Source: Lacisediminihabitans sp040549465
Lineage (GTDB): Bacteria > Actinomycetota > Actinomycetes > Actinomycetales > Microbacteriaceae
Assembly: GCF_040549465.1 (NCBI RefSeq)
Contig: NZ_JBEPTL010000009.1
Span: 1-64,000, forward strand
Reading direction: 5' to 3'
DNA: 64,000 bases
A program made the position numbers and the translations under genes. Under the pieces are notes generated by a model. It saw only the letters and a program-made list of their open reading frames with translations, had not been told where the DNA came from and did not search any database. Positions 1-7,497 of the stretch are shown in pieces (position 1 is the first letter of the stretch; the number at the start of each line of letters is the position of its first letter).

Positions 1-107
1 GGCGCGGCATCGCAACCAGATACGACAAACTCGCCCTCACCTACCGCGGCGGAGTCGTCCTTCGGGCCATCACAATCTGGCTCAAACCGTTAGGAGACAC
101 GCCCTAG
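1..107 (+). mobile_element. IS5-family transposase, C-terminal end (cut by window edge)
   Basis: The frame beginning at base 3 reads RGIATRYDKLALTYRGG, then VVLRAITIWL, and ends with TAG at 105-107. This is the usual C-terminal tail of IS5-family DDE transposases (the RGIATRYDKL and YRGGV motifs). The bases just before the stop (GGAGACACGCCC, 92-103 region) look like the right terminal inverted repeat of such an element. The TAG stop seems to sit in a CTAG at 104-107 that could be the duplicated target site. Directly after it the reading continues into a ROK-family protein in another frame, so the element probably interrupted that gene. Upstream parts lie outside the window. Confidence 0.75.
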
Positions 108-616
108 GCCTGGCACTCGACCTTGGGGGCACCGTGCACCGCGGGGCATCTGGCGGTGCGGGCGAGATCGGCTACCTTCCCGTTCCCAAGACCGCATCCA
201 GCATCGACGTCGACGCCACCGACCTCCAGGACCTCATCGGCGGTTCGACGGTCGTCGACATCGCGCACCGCCACGGTGTCGAGGGCACAGATGCGAGAAG
301 CATCGCGGATGCCATGGTCGGCCACCCGGAGCGAGCCGAAGTGTTCGCAGAGCTCGCCCCGAGGATCGCGCACGGTGTCATCCCGGTGCTCGCCATCCTT
401 GACCCAGAGGTCATCGTGCTCGGAGGCCCGATCGGGGCTGCGGGCGGCGACGCGCTCGCCTATCTTGTGCGCCGGGAGATCGAGCGCGACCACCTCTGGC
501 GGCCTCGCGTCGCCGGATCCGCCGTCGAGGGTCATCCGGTTCTCCGAGGTGCGCGCGAGGTGCTCATGCACCGCCTGCGCGACCTCCTCTTCACTGAGAT
601 CGATTCGTTTTCCTAG
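108..616 (+). pseudogene. ROK-family regulator/kinase, 5'-truncated by the IS element
   Basis: The open frame reads LALDLGGTVHRGASGGAG, then EIGYLP, which matches the mid-protein signature of ROK-family sugar kinases and repressors (GAxGGAGEIGYLP). Later 'PVLAILDPEVIVLGGPI' fits the C-terminal sugar-kinase fold. About 165 residues remain. The N-terminal half, including any HTH and ATP-binding segment, is missing because the transposase end directly precedes it. ROK repressors commonly regulate the sugar genes beside them, so this may once have controlled the downstream GH4/kinase genes. ATG/GTG codons in the remnant (for example GTG 134) could start a peptide, but it would lack half the fold. 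The ROK identity is clear; loss of function is inferred. Confidence 0.75.
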
Positions 617-678
617 TCGGCACCACTGCACCGCCTGAAGAGTTCCATCAGCACCATTCAGAACAGTGAGGTAGCACG

Positions 679-856
679 TTGAACACCATCTCCCCAGGCG
701 TCGTGTCACGGCCCTCGCCGCGATCACCACCGCCGCGGTCTTCACGCTGGCTGGCTGCAGCGGCGGCAACTCGAGCGACCAGACTGTTTCAACTCGTGGA
801 ACTTCGCCCAGAACGTCTTTGTCGAGGGAATCACACTAACCGGCGTCACAGGCTAG
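679..856 (+). pseudogene. Remnant of a secreted lipoprotein, probably a sugar ABC-transporter binding protein
   Basis: A TTG start at 679 follows a GAGGT-like ribosome site. Its frame is not productive, but the frame beginning at 702 reads RVTALAAITTAAVFTLAGC, an actinobacterial lipoprotein signal peptide with lipobox LAGC, then SGGNSSDQ before stopping. A third frame (788-856) reads FNSWNFAQNVFVEGITL and ends in TAG, and looks like a natural protein C-terminus. The simplest reading is a solute-binding protein gene with a frameshift in its leader and a large internal deletion. Its place just upstream of a glycosidase and sugar kinase suggests a lost sugar ABC transporter. No permease genes are present. 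Family assignment beyond 'lipoprotein' is inference. Confidence 0.55.
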
Positions 857-875
857 CCGGAGTAAAGGGAAACAC

Positions 876-2135
876 ATGAAATTGACAGTTGTCGGCGGAG
901 GTTCGACCTACACGCCAGAACTCATCGACGGGTTTTCCCGGCTGCGCGAGCTGCTGCCGATCGAGGAGCTGTGGCTCGTCGACCCCGATCCGACGCGATT
1001 GGAACTGGTGTCTGGGGTGTCGCGGCGCATGTTCGCGCGCGCCGGGCATCCGGGAAAGATCGTGGCGACCTCGGATGTCGTGGCCGGTGTCGCGGACGCC
1101 GACGTCGTACTGTTGCAGCTTCGTGTCGGCGGCCAGGCCGCCCGTCACGGTGACGAGACCTGGCCCCATGAGGCGGGCGTGATCGGACAGGAGACGACGG
1201 GACCTGGCGGCTTCGCCAAGGCACTGCGCACGGTGCCCGTGGTGCTGGAGATCGCGGAACAGGTGCGCCGTCACGCCAAGCCGGACGCCTGGATCGTTGA
1301 CTTCACCAACCCGGTCGGTATCGTCACCCGCGCGCTGCTCGAGGCCGGCCACCGCGCCGTCGGACTCTGCAACGTGGCGATCGGCTTCCAGCGTCGGTTC
1401 GCGAACCTGCTCGACGTGGACTTCCGCACCGTGCGACTCGATCATGTGGGTCTCAACCACCTGACCTGGGAGCGCGGGGTCACCGTCGATGGCCGCGACG
1501 TGTTGCCTGAGCTCCTCGGATCGCGCCTCGGCGAGTTGGCAGAAGAGGTGGAGCTCCCCGCATCCCTTCTCTCGATGCTCGGCTCCGTGCCGTCGTACTA
1601 CCTTCGCTACTTCTACGACCACGACGAGGTGCTGCGTGAGCAGCTCGGCTCCCCCACCCGCGCGCAAGCCGTCATGGAGGTCGAGGCGGAGTTGCTCGAG
1701 CTCTACGCCGACCCGCACGTCGACACCAAGCCGGCCATCCTCGAGAAGCGCGGCGGTGCCTACTATTCCGAGGCCGCCGTCGACCTGATCGCCTCGCTCA
1801 CCACCGATCGCGGCGACGTGCAGGTGGTGAACATCCGCAACAATGGGGCGATGCCGTTCCTGCCTGACGACCACGTGATCGAGGTACCGGCAACCGTCGG
1901 AGCTTCGGGGCTCACTGCGCTGCCGATTGCGCCGCTACCGGACGACCTGGCCGCCCTGATCGGTCACGTCGCGGGATACGAGCGGCTTGCCCTCGACGCG
2001 GCCGTCAACGGCGGGCGCGAGCGGGTGCTGCACGCGATGCTCGCGCATCCGCTGGTGCTGCAGTACGACCGTGCCGAGAAGCTCACCGACCTGCTGCTCG
2101 CCGAGAACAGCAAGCATCTCGCATGGGCACAGTGA
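876..2135 (+). CDS. Glycoside hydrolase family 4, 6-phospho-beta-glucosidase type
   Basis: This 419-residue enzyme has the length and motif order of GH4 enzymes, which use NAD+ and a divalent metal to cleave (often 6-phosphorylated) glycosides by a redox-elimination route. The N-terminal dinucleotide motif is VVGGGSTYTPEL (residues 5-16). DFTNP near 142 and GLCN near 163 (the metal-ligand Cys-Asn region) and HVGLNHLTW near 190 are also present. The usual CNVP is CNVA here. An AAAGGGAAAC ribosome site precedes ATG. Its end overlaps the next gene, a sugar kinase, by 13 bases, implying coupled expression. No PTS is nearby, so the partner kinase may supply the phosphorylated substrate. Exact sugar specificity cannot be read. 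Confidence 0.88.
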   Translation: MKLTVVGGGSTYTPELIDGFSRLRELLPIEELWLVDPDPTRLELVSGVSRRMFARAGHPGKIVATSDVVAGVADADVVLLQLRVGGQAARHGDETWPHEAGVIGQETTGPGGFAKALRTVPVVLEIAEQVRRHAKPDAWIVDFTNPVGIVTRALLEAGHRAVGLCNVAIGFQRRFANLLDVDFRTVRLDHVGLNHLTWERGVTVDGRDVLPELLGSRLGELAEEVELPASLLSMLGSVPSYYLRYFYDHDEVLREQLGSPTRAQAVMEVEAELLELYADPHVDTKPAILEKRGGAYYSEAAVDLIASLTTDRGDVQVVNIRNNGAMPFLPDDHVIEVPATVGASGLTALPIAPLPDDLAALIGHVAGYERLALDAAVNGGRERVLHAMLAHPLVLQYDRAEKLTDLLLAENSKHLAWAQ

Positions 2136-3133
2136 CCTCCGGCGGGATCGTCGCCGTCGACGGCGGTGGATCCAAGACGGATGCCGTGGCCGTCGACCTC
2201 GACGGCCACGTTCTCGCCCACGCCAGGGGCCCAGCCTCGAACCCGCAGACCCAGGGACTGGCGCCGGCCGTCGCCGTGGTGGATGCACTCATCGCCGAGG
2301 TACTGGAAGCTACCGCACGCCCTCTTGCCAAAGTCGGTGTCTTCCTGGCGGGGCTCGACCTCGAAGCTGAGGTCACGGCCTTCCGCGCTGCGGTGGCCGA
2401 CCTGCCGTGGGCTTCGGCCGGCACTGTCGTCTTCGACAACGACATGCTGGCGCTCCTGCGCAGCGGTACGACAGAGGCCAATGCGGTCGCCGTCGTCTGC
2501 GGCACGGGCATCAATGCGATCGGGGTGCGAGCGGATGGCACGACAGCGCGTTTCCCCGCGGTCGGCCTAATCTCCGGCGACTGGGGCGGTGGATCGCAGC
2601 TCGGAGAGCAGGCGCTCTGGTACGCAGCACGCGCCGTGGACGGACGCGGCGATCCGACGGTGTTCACCGGCACCGTGCCCTCTCACTTCGACCTTCCCGA
2701 CGTGCGGGCCGTGACCGAGGCATTCCACTTCGGGCGACTGCCGTATTCGGCGCTGGCCACACTCTCTCCGGTGGTGCTCGAGGCCGCTGACGGCGGAGAC
2801 GCGGTGGCTCTCGGCATCCTGGATCGACAGGCGCAGGAGATCGTCGCGCTGGCACGAGCGGCAATCACCCGGCTCGACCTTCTCGACACCCCGGTTCCCG
2901 TGGTGCTCGGCGGCGGTGTTCTCGCGGCCGGCAACGCGCGTCTTCTCTCCCTGGTCGAAAACGGTCTCGCCGAGGTCGCACCGCTAGCGCACATCTCGCT
3001 CGTGCGCGAGCGGCCGATCGTGGGTGCCGCCCTGCTCACCCTCGAGGCCGCCGGAGCCAGCGCGGAGCACGAGGATGCCGCCCGCGCCGCGCTTGCAAGC
3101 ACCTTCGCGCAGTTGGACGAAGTCCGGGCGTAG
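2123..3133 (+). CDS. BadF/BadG-type ATPase, N-acetylglucosamine kinase-like sugar kinase
   Basis: This 336-residue protein has the actin-like ATPase fold of the BadF/BadG/BcrA/BcrD family, which includes eukaryotic-type GlcNAc kinases. The phosphate-1 loop is DGGGSKTDA (about residues 12-20), the central GTGINAIGV is near 127, GDWGGGSQLGEQAL near 152 (a kinase hallmark), and VVLGGGVLAAGN near 265. It starts inside the end of the GH4 gene, so the two are translationally coupled. A plausible role is phosphorylation of an imported amino sugar or glycoside before or after GH4 cleavage. It converges with the isomerase on the other strand with no bases between the stop codons. The substrate is inferred. 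Confidence 0.85.
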   Translation: MGTVTSGGIVAVDGGGSKTDAVAVDLDGHVLAHARGPASNPQTQGLAPAVAVVDALIAEVLEATARPLAKVGVFLAGLDLEAEVTAFRAAVADLPWASAGTVVFDNDMLALLRSGTTEANAVAVVCGTGINAIGVRADGTTARFPAVGLISGDWGGGSQLGEQALWYAARAVDGRGDPTVFTGTVPSHFDLPDVRAVTEAFHFGRLPYSALATLSPVVLEAADGGDAVALGILDRQAQEIVALARAAITRLDLLDTPVPVVLGGGVLAAGNARLLSLVENGLAEVAPLAHISLVRERPIVGAALLTLEAAGASAEHEDAARAALASTFAQLDEVRA

Positions 3134-4021
3134 CTACAGGTACGGCTGCACGAGCTCTACGTAACGCCTCGCCATGGTCTCGACGACGGCGTCGCCGTCG
3201 GCCGCCCAGACCTCGGCGTTGAAGATCTCGACCTCGACATCGCCTGCGTAACCGGCGGCAGCGACTGCGGCCGTCAGCGAGGCGAAGTCGATGTGTCCAT
3301 CGCCCACCATGCCGCGAGAGAGAAGCGTGTCGGCGGGCAGCGGGGTGATCCAGTCGCACAACTGGTAGCTGACGATCCGGCCTGCCGCACGCGCTATCTG
3401 GCCGAGTACATCCGGTTCCCACCAGACGTGGAAGGTGTCGACGACGACCCCGACATCCGCGGAATCGAACTGCTCTGCGATGGCGAGCGCCTGCTGCAGG
3501 GTGGAGACGACCCCGCGATCGGCGGCGAAGATCGGATGCATCGGCTCGATGCCGAGGGTGACACCGCGTTCTCGCGCATAGGGCACCAGGCGCGCGATCG
3601 CGTCGACGGCACGGGACCGGGCACCCGCGATGTCGCGGTCCCCATCCGGCAACCCTCCCGCCACGAGCACCAGCGTCTTCGCCCCGAGTAACTCTGTCTC
3701 GTCGATGGCCGCGCGATTGCTTTCGATGGCCGCGTCGATGGTGGCCGGATCGGTGAAGAACCCGCCGCGGCAGATCGACGAAACCCGTATCCCGGCCTCG
3801 GCGATGAGTCTCCTGCCAGCTTCGAGACCGTATTCCGCGAGTGGCTCGCGCCAGACGCCGATCGAGCCGAGGCCCGCCTTCACGGTGCCCGCAACGGCCT
3901 CGGGAAGTGACCAGTTGGCCGTGGTGCGCTGGTTGAGCGAGAGGCGCGCGAGGCGCGGATCACCAGGAGCCGGAGTCTCGACGCGTGCGGGTAGACCGCT
4001 CGGAACATCGACGGCGGTCAT
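3134..4021 (-). CDS. Sugar phosphate isomerase/epimerase, AP-endonuclease-2 TIM barrel
   Basis: This 295-residue protein belongs to the xylose-isomerase-like TIM barrel superfamily. The expected metal-binding acids and histidines are visible in order: GIEPMHP (Glu), VVDTFHVWW (Asp, His), GDGHIDF (His/Asp) and EVEIFN (Glu). Such proteins isomerise or epimerise sugars and keto-sugars in the cytoplasm, commonly beside Gfo/Idh oxidoreductases. It is the last gene of a three-gene minus-strand operon: its ATG overlaps the end of the DUF993 gene by 4 bases. Its stop abuts the stop of the opposing kinase through a TAGCTA hexamer. Exact substrate unknown. Confidence 0.85.
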   Translation of the reverse strand: MTAVDVPSGLPARVETPAPGDPRLARLSLNQRTTANWSLPEAVAGTVKAGLGSIGVWREPLAEYGLEAGRRLIAEAGIRVSSICRGGFFTDPATIDAAIESNRAAIDETELLGAKTLVLVAGGLPDGDRDIAGARSRAVDAIARLVPYARERGVTLGIEPMHPIFAADRGVVSTLQQALAIAEQFDSADVGVVVDTFHVWWEPDVLGQIARAAGRIVSYQLCDWITPLPADTLLSRGMVGDGHIDFASLTAAVAAAGYAGDVEVEIFNAEVWAADGDAVVETMARRYVELVQPYL

Positions 4022-5184
4022 CGTTCCACTCCGGCCGTGCCGAGCAGCAGTCCGAGGCGTTTCGCCGCGAGATCGGGATTCACCAGCAACTGGGCATCGT
4101 TGGCCAGCGAGAAGGCCCTGGCAAGATGCACCACGCTGCGAGCGGACTGCAGGCCACCGACCATGGTGAACCCTGGCTGGTAGCCATTCAGCCAGGAGAG
4201 GAAGGCGATCCCCGTCTTGTAGTAGAAGGTGGGCTTCTCGAAGAGGTGCCGGGACAGCGCGAGGGTCGGCGCGAGCTCCGCGTCGTACCCGGCCAGGTCA
4301 CCGGCGTCGAGGGCGGCGAGCGCCGCGGATGCCGCCGGCGCGATCGCCGCAAAGGCTCCGAGCAGCGCATCCGAATGATGGGTGTCGCCATCAGCCGTGT
4401 CGTCGCCGCGGATCAGCTCCGGATAGTTGAAATCGTCGCCGGTGTACATGCGCACGCCCTCGGGCAGCCGGGCACGCAGGCCGGTCTCGTGCTCCGCGGA
4501 GAGCAGGGAGACTTTGACCCCGTCGATCTTGTCGGCGTGAGCCGCGACCAGTTCGACGAAGGTATCGGTCGCTGCCGCGACATCCGTACTGCCCCAGTAG
4601 CCGGCGAGCTGCGGATCGAAGGCGTCGCCGAGCCAGTGCAGGATGACCGGCTCGCTCACCTGGGACAGGATCGACTCGTAGACGACGCGGTAGTCCTCTG
4701 CGCCGGCGGCGAGGGCCGCCAGGTGCCGTGAGGCCATGACGATCACCTGGGAACCGGTGGATTCGACGAAGGCGACCTGCTCGAGGTAGCAGTTCGTCAC
4801 ATCGTCGATGGTCGAGACAGAGGTCAGCTGGTCGGTGCCAGCGCCGCTCGCGATACGAGCGCCGAAGTCCCTGGCCTGGTCGGCGCTGCGGGAGACGAGC
4901 TCCTGCACGGCCGGCCAGTCGAGGCCCATGTTGCGCTGGGCGGTGTCCATCGCCTCGGCCACGCCGAGGCCGTACTCGAAGAGGCCGCGACGGAAAGCGA
5001 GGGTCGAATCCCAGTCGATCACGGCAGGAGCGCCCGGCACGTTCTCACCGCGCGGGTCGGCCACCACATGCGCCGCAGCGAAGGCGACGCGAGACGAATA
5101 GGGCTCTGGATGACGCACCCAGTCCCGCGCCGGCTTCAGCTCGATGCTCTCCCAGCCGGAGGCCGTCGGAATAGCGATGGTCAT
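4018..5184 (-). CDS. DUF993 family protein (dihydrodipicolinate synthase-like aldolase fold)
   Basis: This 388-residue protein matches my recollection of DUF993: a start rich in AAHVVADP and DWDSTLAFRRGLFEYGLG, then GLDWPAVQEL, the segment PVILHWLGDAFDP, KVSLLSAEHE, TGDDFNYPELI and the tail TMVGGLQSARSV. The DGVKVSLLS segment resembles the Schiff-base lysine strand of class I aldolases of the DapA type, but no reaction has been assigned as far as I know. It is sandwiched between a Gfo/Idh oxidoreductase and a TIM-barrel isomerase with 4-base overlaps on both sides, so the three proteins very likely act in one sugar pathway. A retro-aldol step after oxidation and isomerisation is a reasonable guess. 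Confidence 0.8.
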   Translation of the reverse strand: MTIAIPTASGWESIELKPARDWVRHPEPYSSRVAFAAAHVVADPRGENVPGAPAVIDWDSTLAFRRGLFEYGLGVAEAMDTAQRNMGLDWPAVQELVSRSADQARDFGARIASGAGTDQLTSVSTIDDVTNCYLEQVAFVESTGSQVIVMASRHLAALAAGAEDYRVVYESILSQVSEPVILHWLGDAFDPQLAGYWGSTDVAAATDTFVELVAAHADKIDGVKVSLLSAEHETGLRARLPEGVRMYTGDDFNYPELIRGDDTADGDTHHSDALLGAFAAIAPAASAALAALDAGDLAGYDAELAPTLALSRHLFEKPTFYYKTGIAFLSWLNGYQPGFTMVGGLQSARSVVHLARAFSLANDAQLLVNPDLAAKRLGLLLGTAGVER

Positions 5185-6323
5185 GGCTGGATCTCCACCC
5201 GGCGACCCTCATCGCTCGAGAGTAGTCCGGCTTCCACGAGCTGAAGCCCCCTGACACCGGCCATGAAGTCGTAGGCGTGCGGCCGACCGGCATCCACGTC
5301 TGTGATGAATTCCTCCCACTGCGAGCGGAAGCCGTTGTCGAACTCCTGGTTGTCGGGGATCTGCTTCCACTGGGCGCGGAAATCCTGGTCGGTCTTGAGG
5401 TCGGGGTTCCAGACCGGCTTGGGCGTGGAGACCCGGGGCTGAATGCGGCAGCCGAAGAGTCCGGCGACGGCAGAGCCGTGCGTACCGTCCACCTGGAACT
5501 CGACCAGTTCGCCGCGATCCACCCGCACGGCCCAACTCGAGTTGATCTGCGCGATGATGTCGCCCTCGAGCTCGAAGATGCCGTAGGCCGCGTCATCCGC
5601 CGTCGCCGTGTAGTGGTTGCCCTGCTCGTCCCAACGATCATGGATGTGGGTGACCGACTTGCTGGTCACCGCCCGCACTGTGCCGAAGAGGTTCTCGAGC
5701 ACGTAGTTCCAGTGGCAGTACATGTCGAGGGTCATGCCGCCGCCGTCTTCCTTGCGATAGTTCCAGCTCGGACGCTGCGCGGGGATGAGGTCGCCCTCGA
5801 AGACCCAGTAGCCGAACTCGCCACGCACGCTGAGGATTCGGCCGAAGAAGCCAGAGTCGATGAGGCGCTTGAGTTTGAGTAGCCCCGGAAGATAGAGCTT
5901 GTCGTGCACGACGCCGTTGATGACGCCTGCCTCCTGGGCGGCGTGCGCGAGGTCGAGACCGTCCTGCACGGATTCGGCGATCGGCTTCTCTGTATAGACA
6001 TGCTTGCCCGCGGCGACCGCCTTGAGGATGCCCTCCTTGCGGGCGCTGGTCAGTGCGGCGTCGAAGTAGATGGTCGCAGTGGTATCGGCGAGTGCGGCAT
6101 CCAGATCAGTCGTGTATTGGGCGACATCGTGCAGTTGGGCGAGCTCCGCGATCTTCTCCGCATTGCGGCCGACCAGGATCGGCTCGACCTGGATGCGTGA
6201 GCCGTCGGGCATGAGAATGCCGCCGTCGGCCCTGATCGCAAGGATCGATCGCACGAGGTGCTGGCGGTAGCCCATGCGACCGGTGACGCCGTTCATGATG
6301 ATTCGTACGGTGCGGGCGGCCAT
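5181..6323 (-). CDS. Gfo/Idh/MocA-family NAD(P)-dependent oxidoreductase
   Basis: This 380-residue protein starts at ATG 6323, preceded by AGAGGA eight bases upstream; a longer in-frame extension upstream lacks a ribosome site. The N-terminus reads MAARTVRIIMNGVTGRMGYR, an atypical Rossmann loop seen in the branch that accompanies DUF993. The family EKP motif appears as YTEKPIAES, followed by the C-terminal alpha/beta domain with GGGMTLDMYCHWNYVLE carrying the likely catalytic His. Such enzymes oxidise or reduce a sugar hydroxyl/keto group. It is the promoter-proximal gene of the minus operon and shares a divergent control region with the LacI repressor. Substrate unknown. Confidence 0.87.
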   Translation of the reverse strand: MAARTVRIIMNGVTGRMGYRQHLVRSILAIRADGGILMPDGSRIQVEPILVGRNAEKIAELAQLHDVAQYTTDLDAALADTTATIYFDAALTSARKEGILKAVAAGKHVYTEKPIAESVQDGLDLAHAAQEAGVINGVVHDKLYLPGLLKLKRLIDSGFFGRILSVRGEFGYWVFEGDLIPAQRPSWNYRKEDGGGMTLDMYCHWNYVLENLFGTVRAVTSKSVTHIHDRWDEQGNHYTATADDAAYGIFELEGDIIAQINSSWAVRVDRGELVEFQVDGTHGSAVAGLFGCRIQPRVSTPKPVWNPDLKTDQDFRAQWKQIPDNQEFDNGFRSQWEEFITDVDAGRPHAYDFMAGVRGLQLVEAGLLSSDEGRRVEIQP

Positions 6324-6394
6324 GGCGGTCCTCTTCGATTGGCGAGCAGATACACACACCCGTGGTGGCACGCGTTGCAGCACAGGCAAAAGCG

Positions 6395-6416
6395 TTTACG
6401 TAAGCGCTTACGTTAA
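6395..6416. promoter_or_regulatory. LacI-type operator between the divergent operons
   Basis: ACGTAAGC/GCTTACGT (6398-6413) is a perfect 16-base palindrome, extending imperfectly to 22 bases. It has the central GC and AAGCGCTT core typical of LacI/GalR operators. It lies between the Gfo/Idh operon start (6323) and the LacI start (6480), positioned to repress both. A second overlapping palindromic core TTTACGTAA (6395-6403) flanks it. Confidence 0.75.
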
Positions 6417-6479
6417 TCTATAGTGCGAGAAGACGATTCCGCAAGCGACTGGCGGTTCCGCGAGCAACGAGAGGGAAGC

Positions 6480-7490
6480 ATGGCCGCGCGTGGCACGACC
6501 ATCCGTCTCGCCGACGTCGCGGAGCGCGCGGGGGTGTCCCTCGCGACAGCATCGCGGTCTCTCACCGGGACCAGGGGTGTCTCGGTCACACTCGCGGAGC
6601 ACGTGCGCGAGGTCGCTACCTCCATGGGTTACGTCACCAACATGCACGCCAGGTCGCTCGCCGGCGGAGGAGAATCCTCGATCGGCCTGATCGTGAGCGA
6701 GATCGGCGACCCGTACTTCGCCGAGATCGCGAGCGGGGTGATCGGGGTGGCGGCCGAACACCAGCGGATGGTGCAGATCAGCCATGCCGCCGATCCGGCG
6801 GCCGTGCTCGCCCAGATCCGTCTGCTGCGTGCCTACCGGGTGGGCGCGATCGTGCTCGCCGGGTCCGGTCACATCGACCCCACCATGGATGCGGCGGCGG
6901 ACGCGGAGCTTGCAGCTTTCCAGGCATCCGGTGGCCGCGTCGCTGTTGTCGGCCGCCATCACATCGCCGCGGATGCCGTGCTGCCCGACAACGTCGCCGC
7001 CGGGCGATCGATCGGCCAACACCTGCTCGAACTCGGCCATCGTCGGGTAGCGCTGGTCGCCGGGCCTGCCACCCTGAACACCGTGGCCGACCGCCTTGCC
7101 GGACTGCGAGAGGTGCTTGGCGACGCCGTCGTCTCGGTGAGCCATCAGGCTTTCAGTAGGGCCGGAGGCACGACCGGGGCCGCCGAACTTCTCGCCCTCA
7201 ATCGGAATGTCACTGCCATCGTCGGGCTGAGCGACGTGATGGCGATCGGCGTGCTCGCTACGCTCCGAGAGCGTGGCATCCGGGTGCCAGAAGACGTCTC
7301 CGTCGCCGGTTTCGACGATATTTCGGTCGCCGCCGACCTCTCCCCCGCGCTCACGACGGCACGGTTGCCAATGGCCGAGATCGGTACCGCCGCCCTGCGG
7401 CTGACTATGCTCGATCCTGCATCACGACCGCGTCGCAAAGCCTTCAGCCACGAACTCATCGTGCGCGAATCAACTGGCCCCCCACGCTAA
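6480..7490 (+). CDS. LacI-family transcriptional regulator of the sugar operon
   Basis: This is a 336-residue repressor. The HTH is at residues 8-30 (TIRLADVAERAGVSLATAS), followed by the hinge and a periplasmic-binding-protein-like effector domain with SIGLIVSEIGDPYFAEIASG and DVSVAGFDDI. ATG 6480 was chosen because GAGAGGGA sits five to ten bases upstream and translation then begins just before the HTH; GTG 6423 would add a non-conserved 19-residue leader overlapping the operator. It probably represses the divergent Gfo/Idh-DUF993-isomerase operon and itself, and may affect glycerate kinase, which follows after seven bases. The effector is unknown. Confidence 0.92.
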   Translation: MAARGTTIRLADVAERAGVSLATASRSLTGTRGVSVTLAEHVREVATSMGYVTNMHARSLAGGGESSIGLIVSEIGDPYFAEIASGVIGVAAEHQRMVQISHAADPAAVLAQIRLLRAYRVGAIVLAGSGHIDPTMDAAADAELAAFQASGGRVAVVGRHHIAADAVLPDNVAAGRSIGQHLLELGHRRVALVAGPATLNTVADRLAGLREVLGDAVVSVSHQAFSRAGGTTGAAELLALNRNVTAIVGLSDVMAIGVLATLRERGIRVPEDVSVAGFDDISVAADLSPALTTARLPMAEIGTAALRLTMLDPASRPRRKAFSHELIVRESTGPPR

Positions 7491-7497
7491 GGAACCC

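Noticed and set aside
104..769. Long minus-strand open frame across the ROK remnant
   Set aside because: It is an antisense shadow produced by high GC content; the plus-strand ROK motifs are unambiguous.
6423..6479. GTG 6423 as the LacI start
   Set aside because: It lacks a ribosome site, would translate from next to the operator, and adds residues not seen before LacI HTHs; ATG 6480 has GAGAGGGA.
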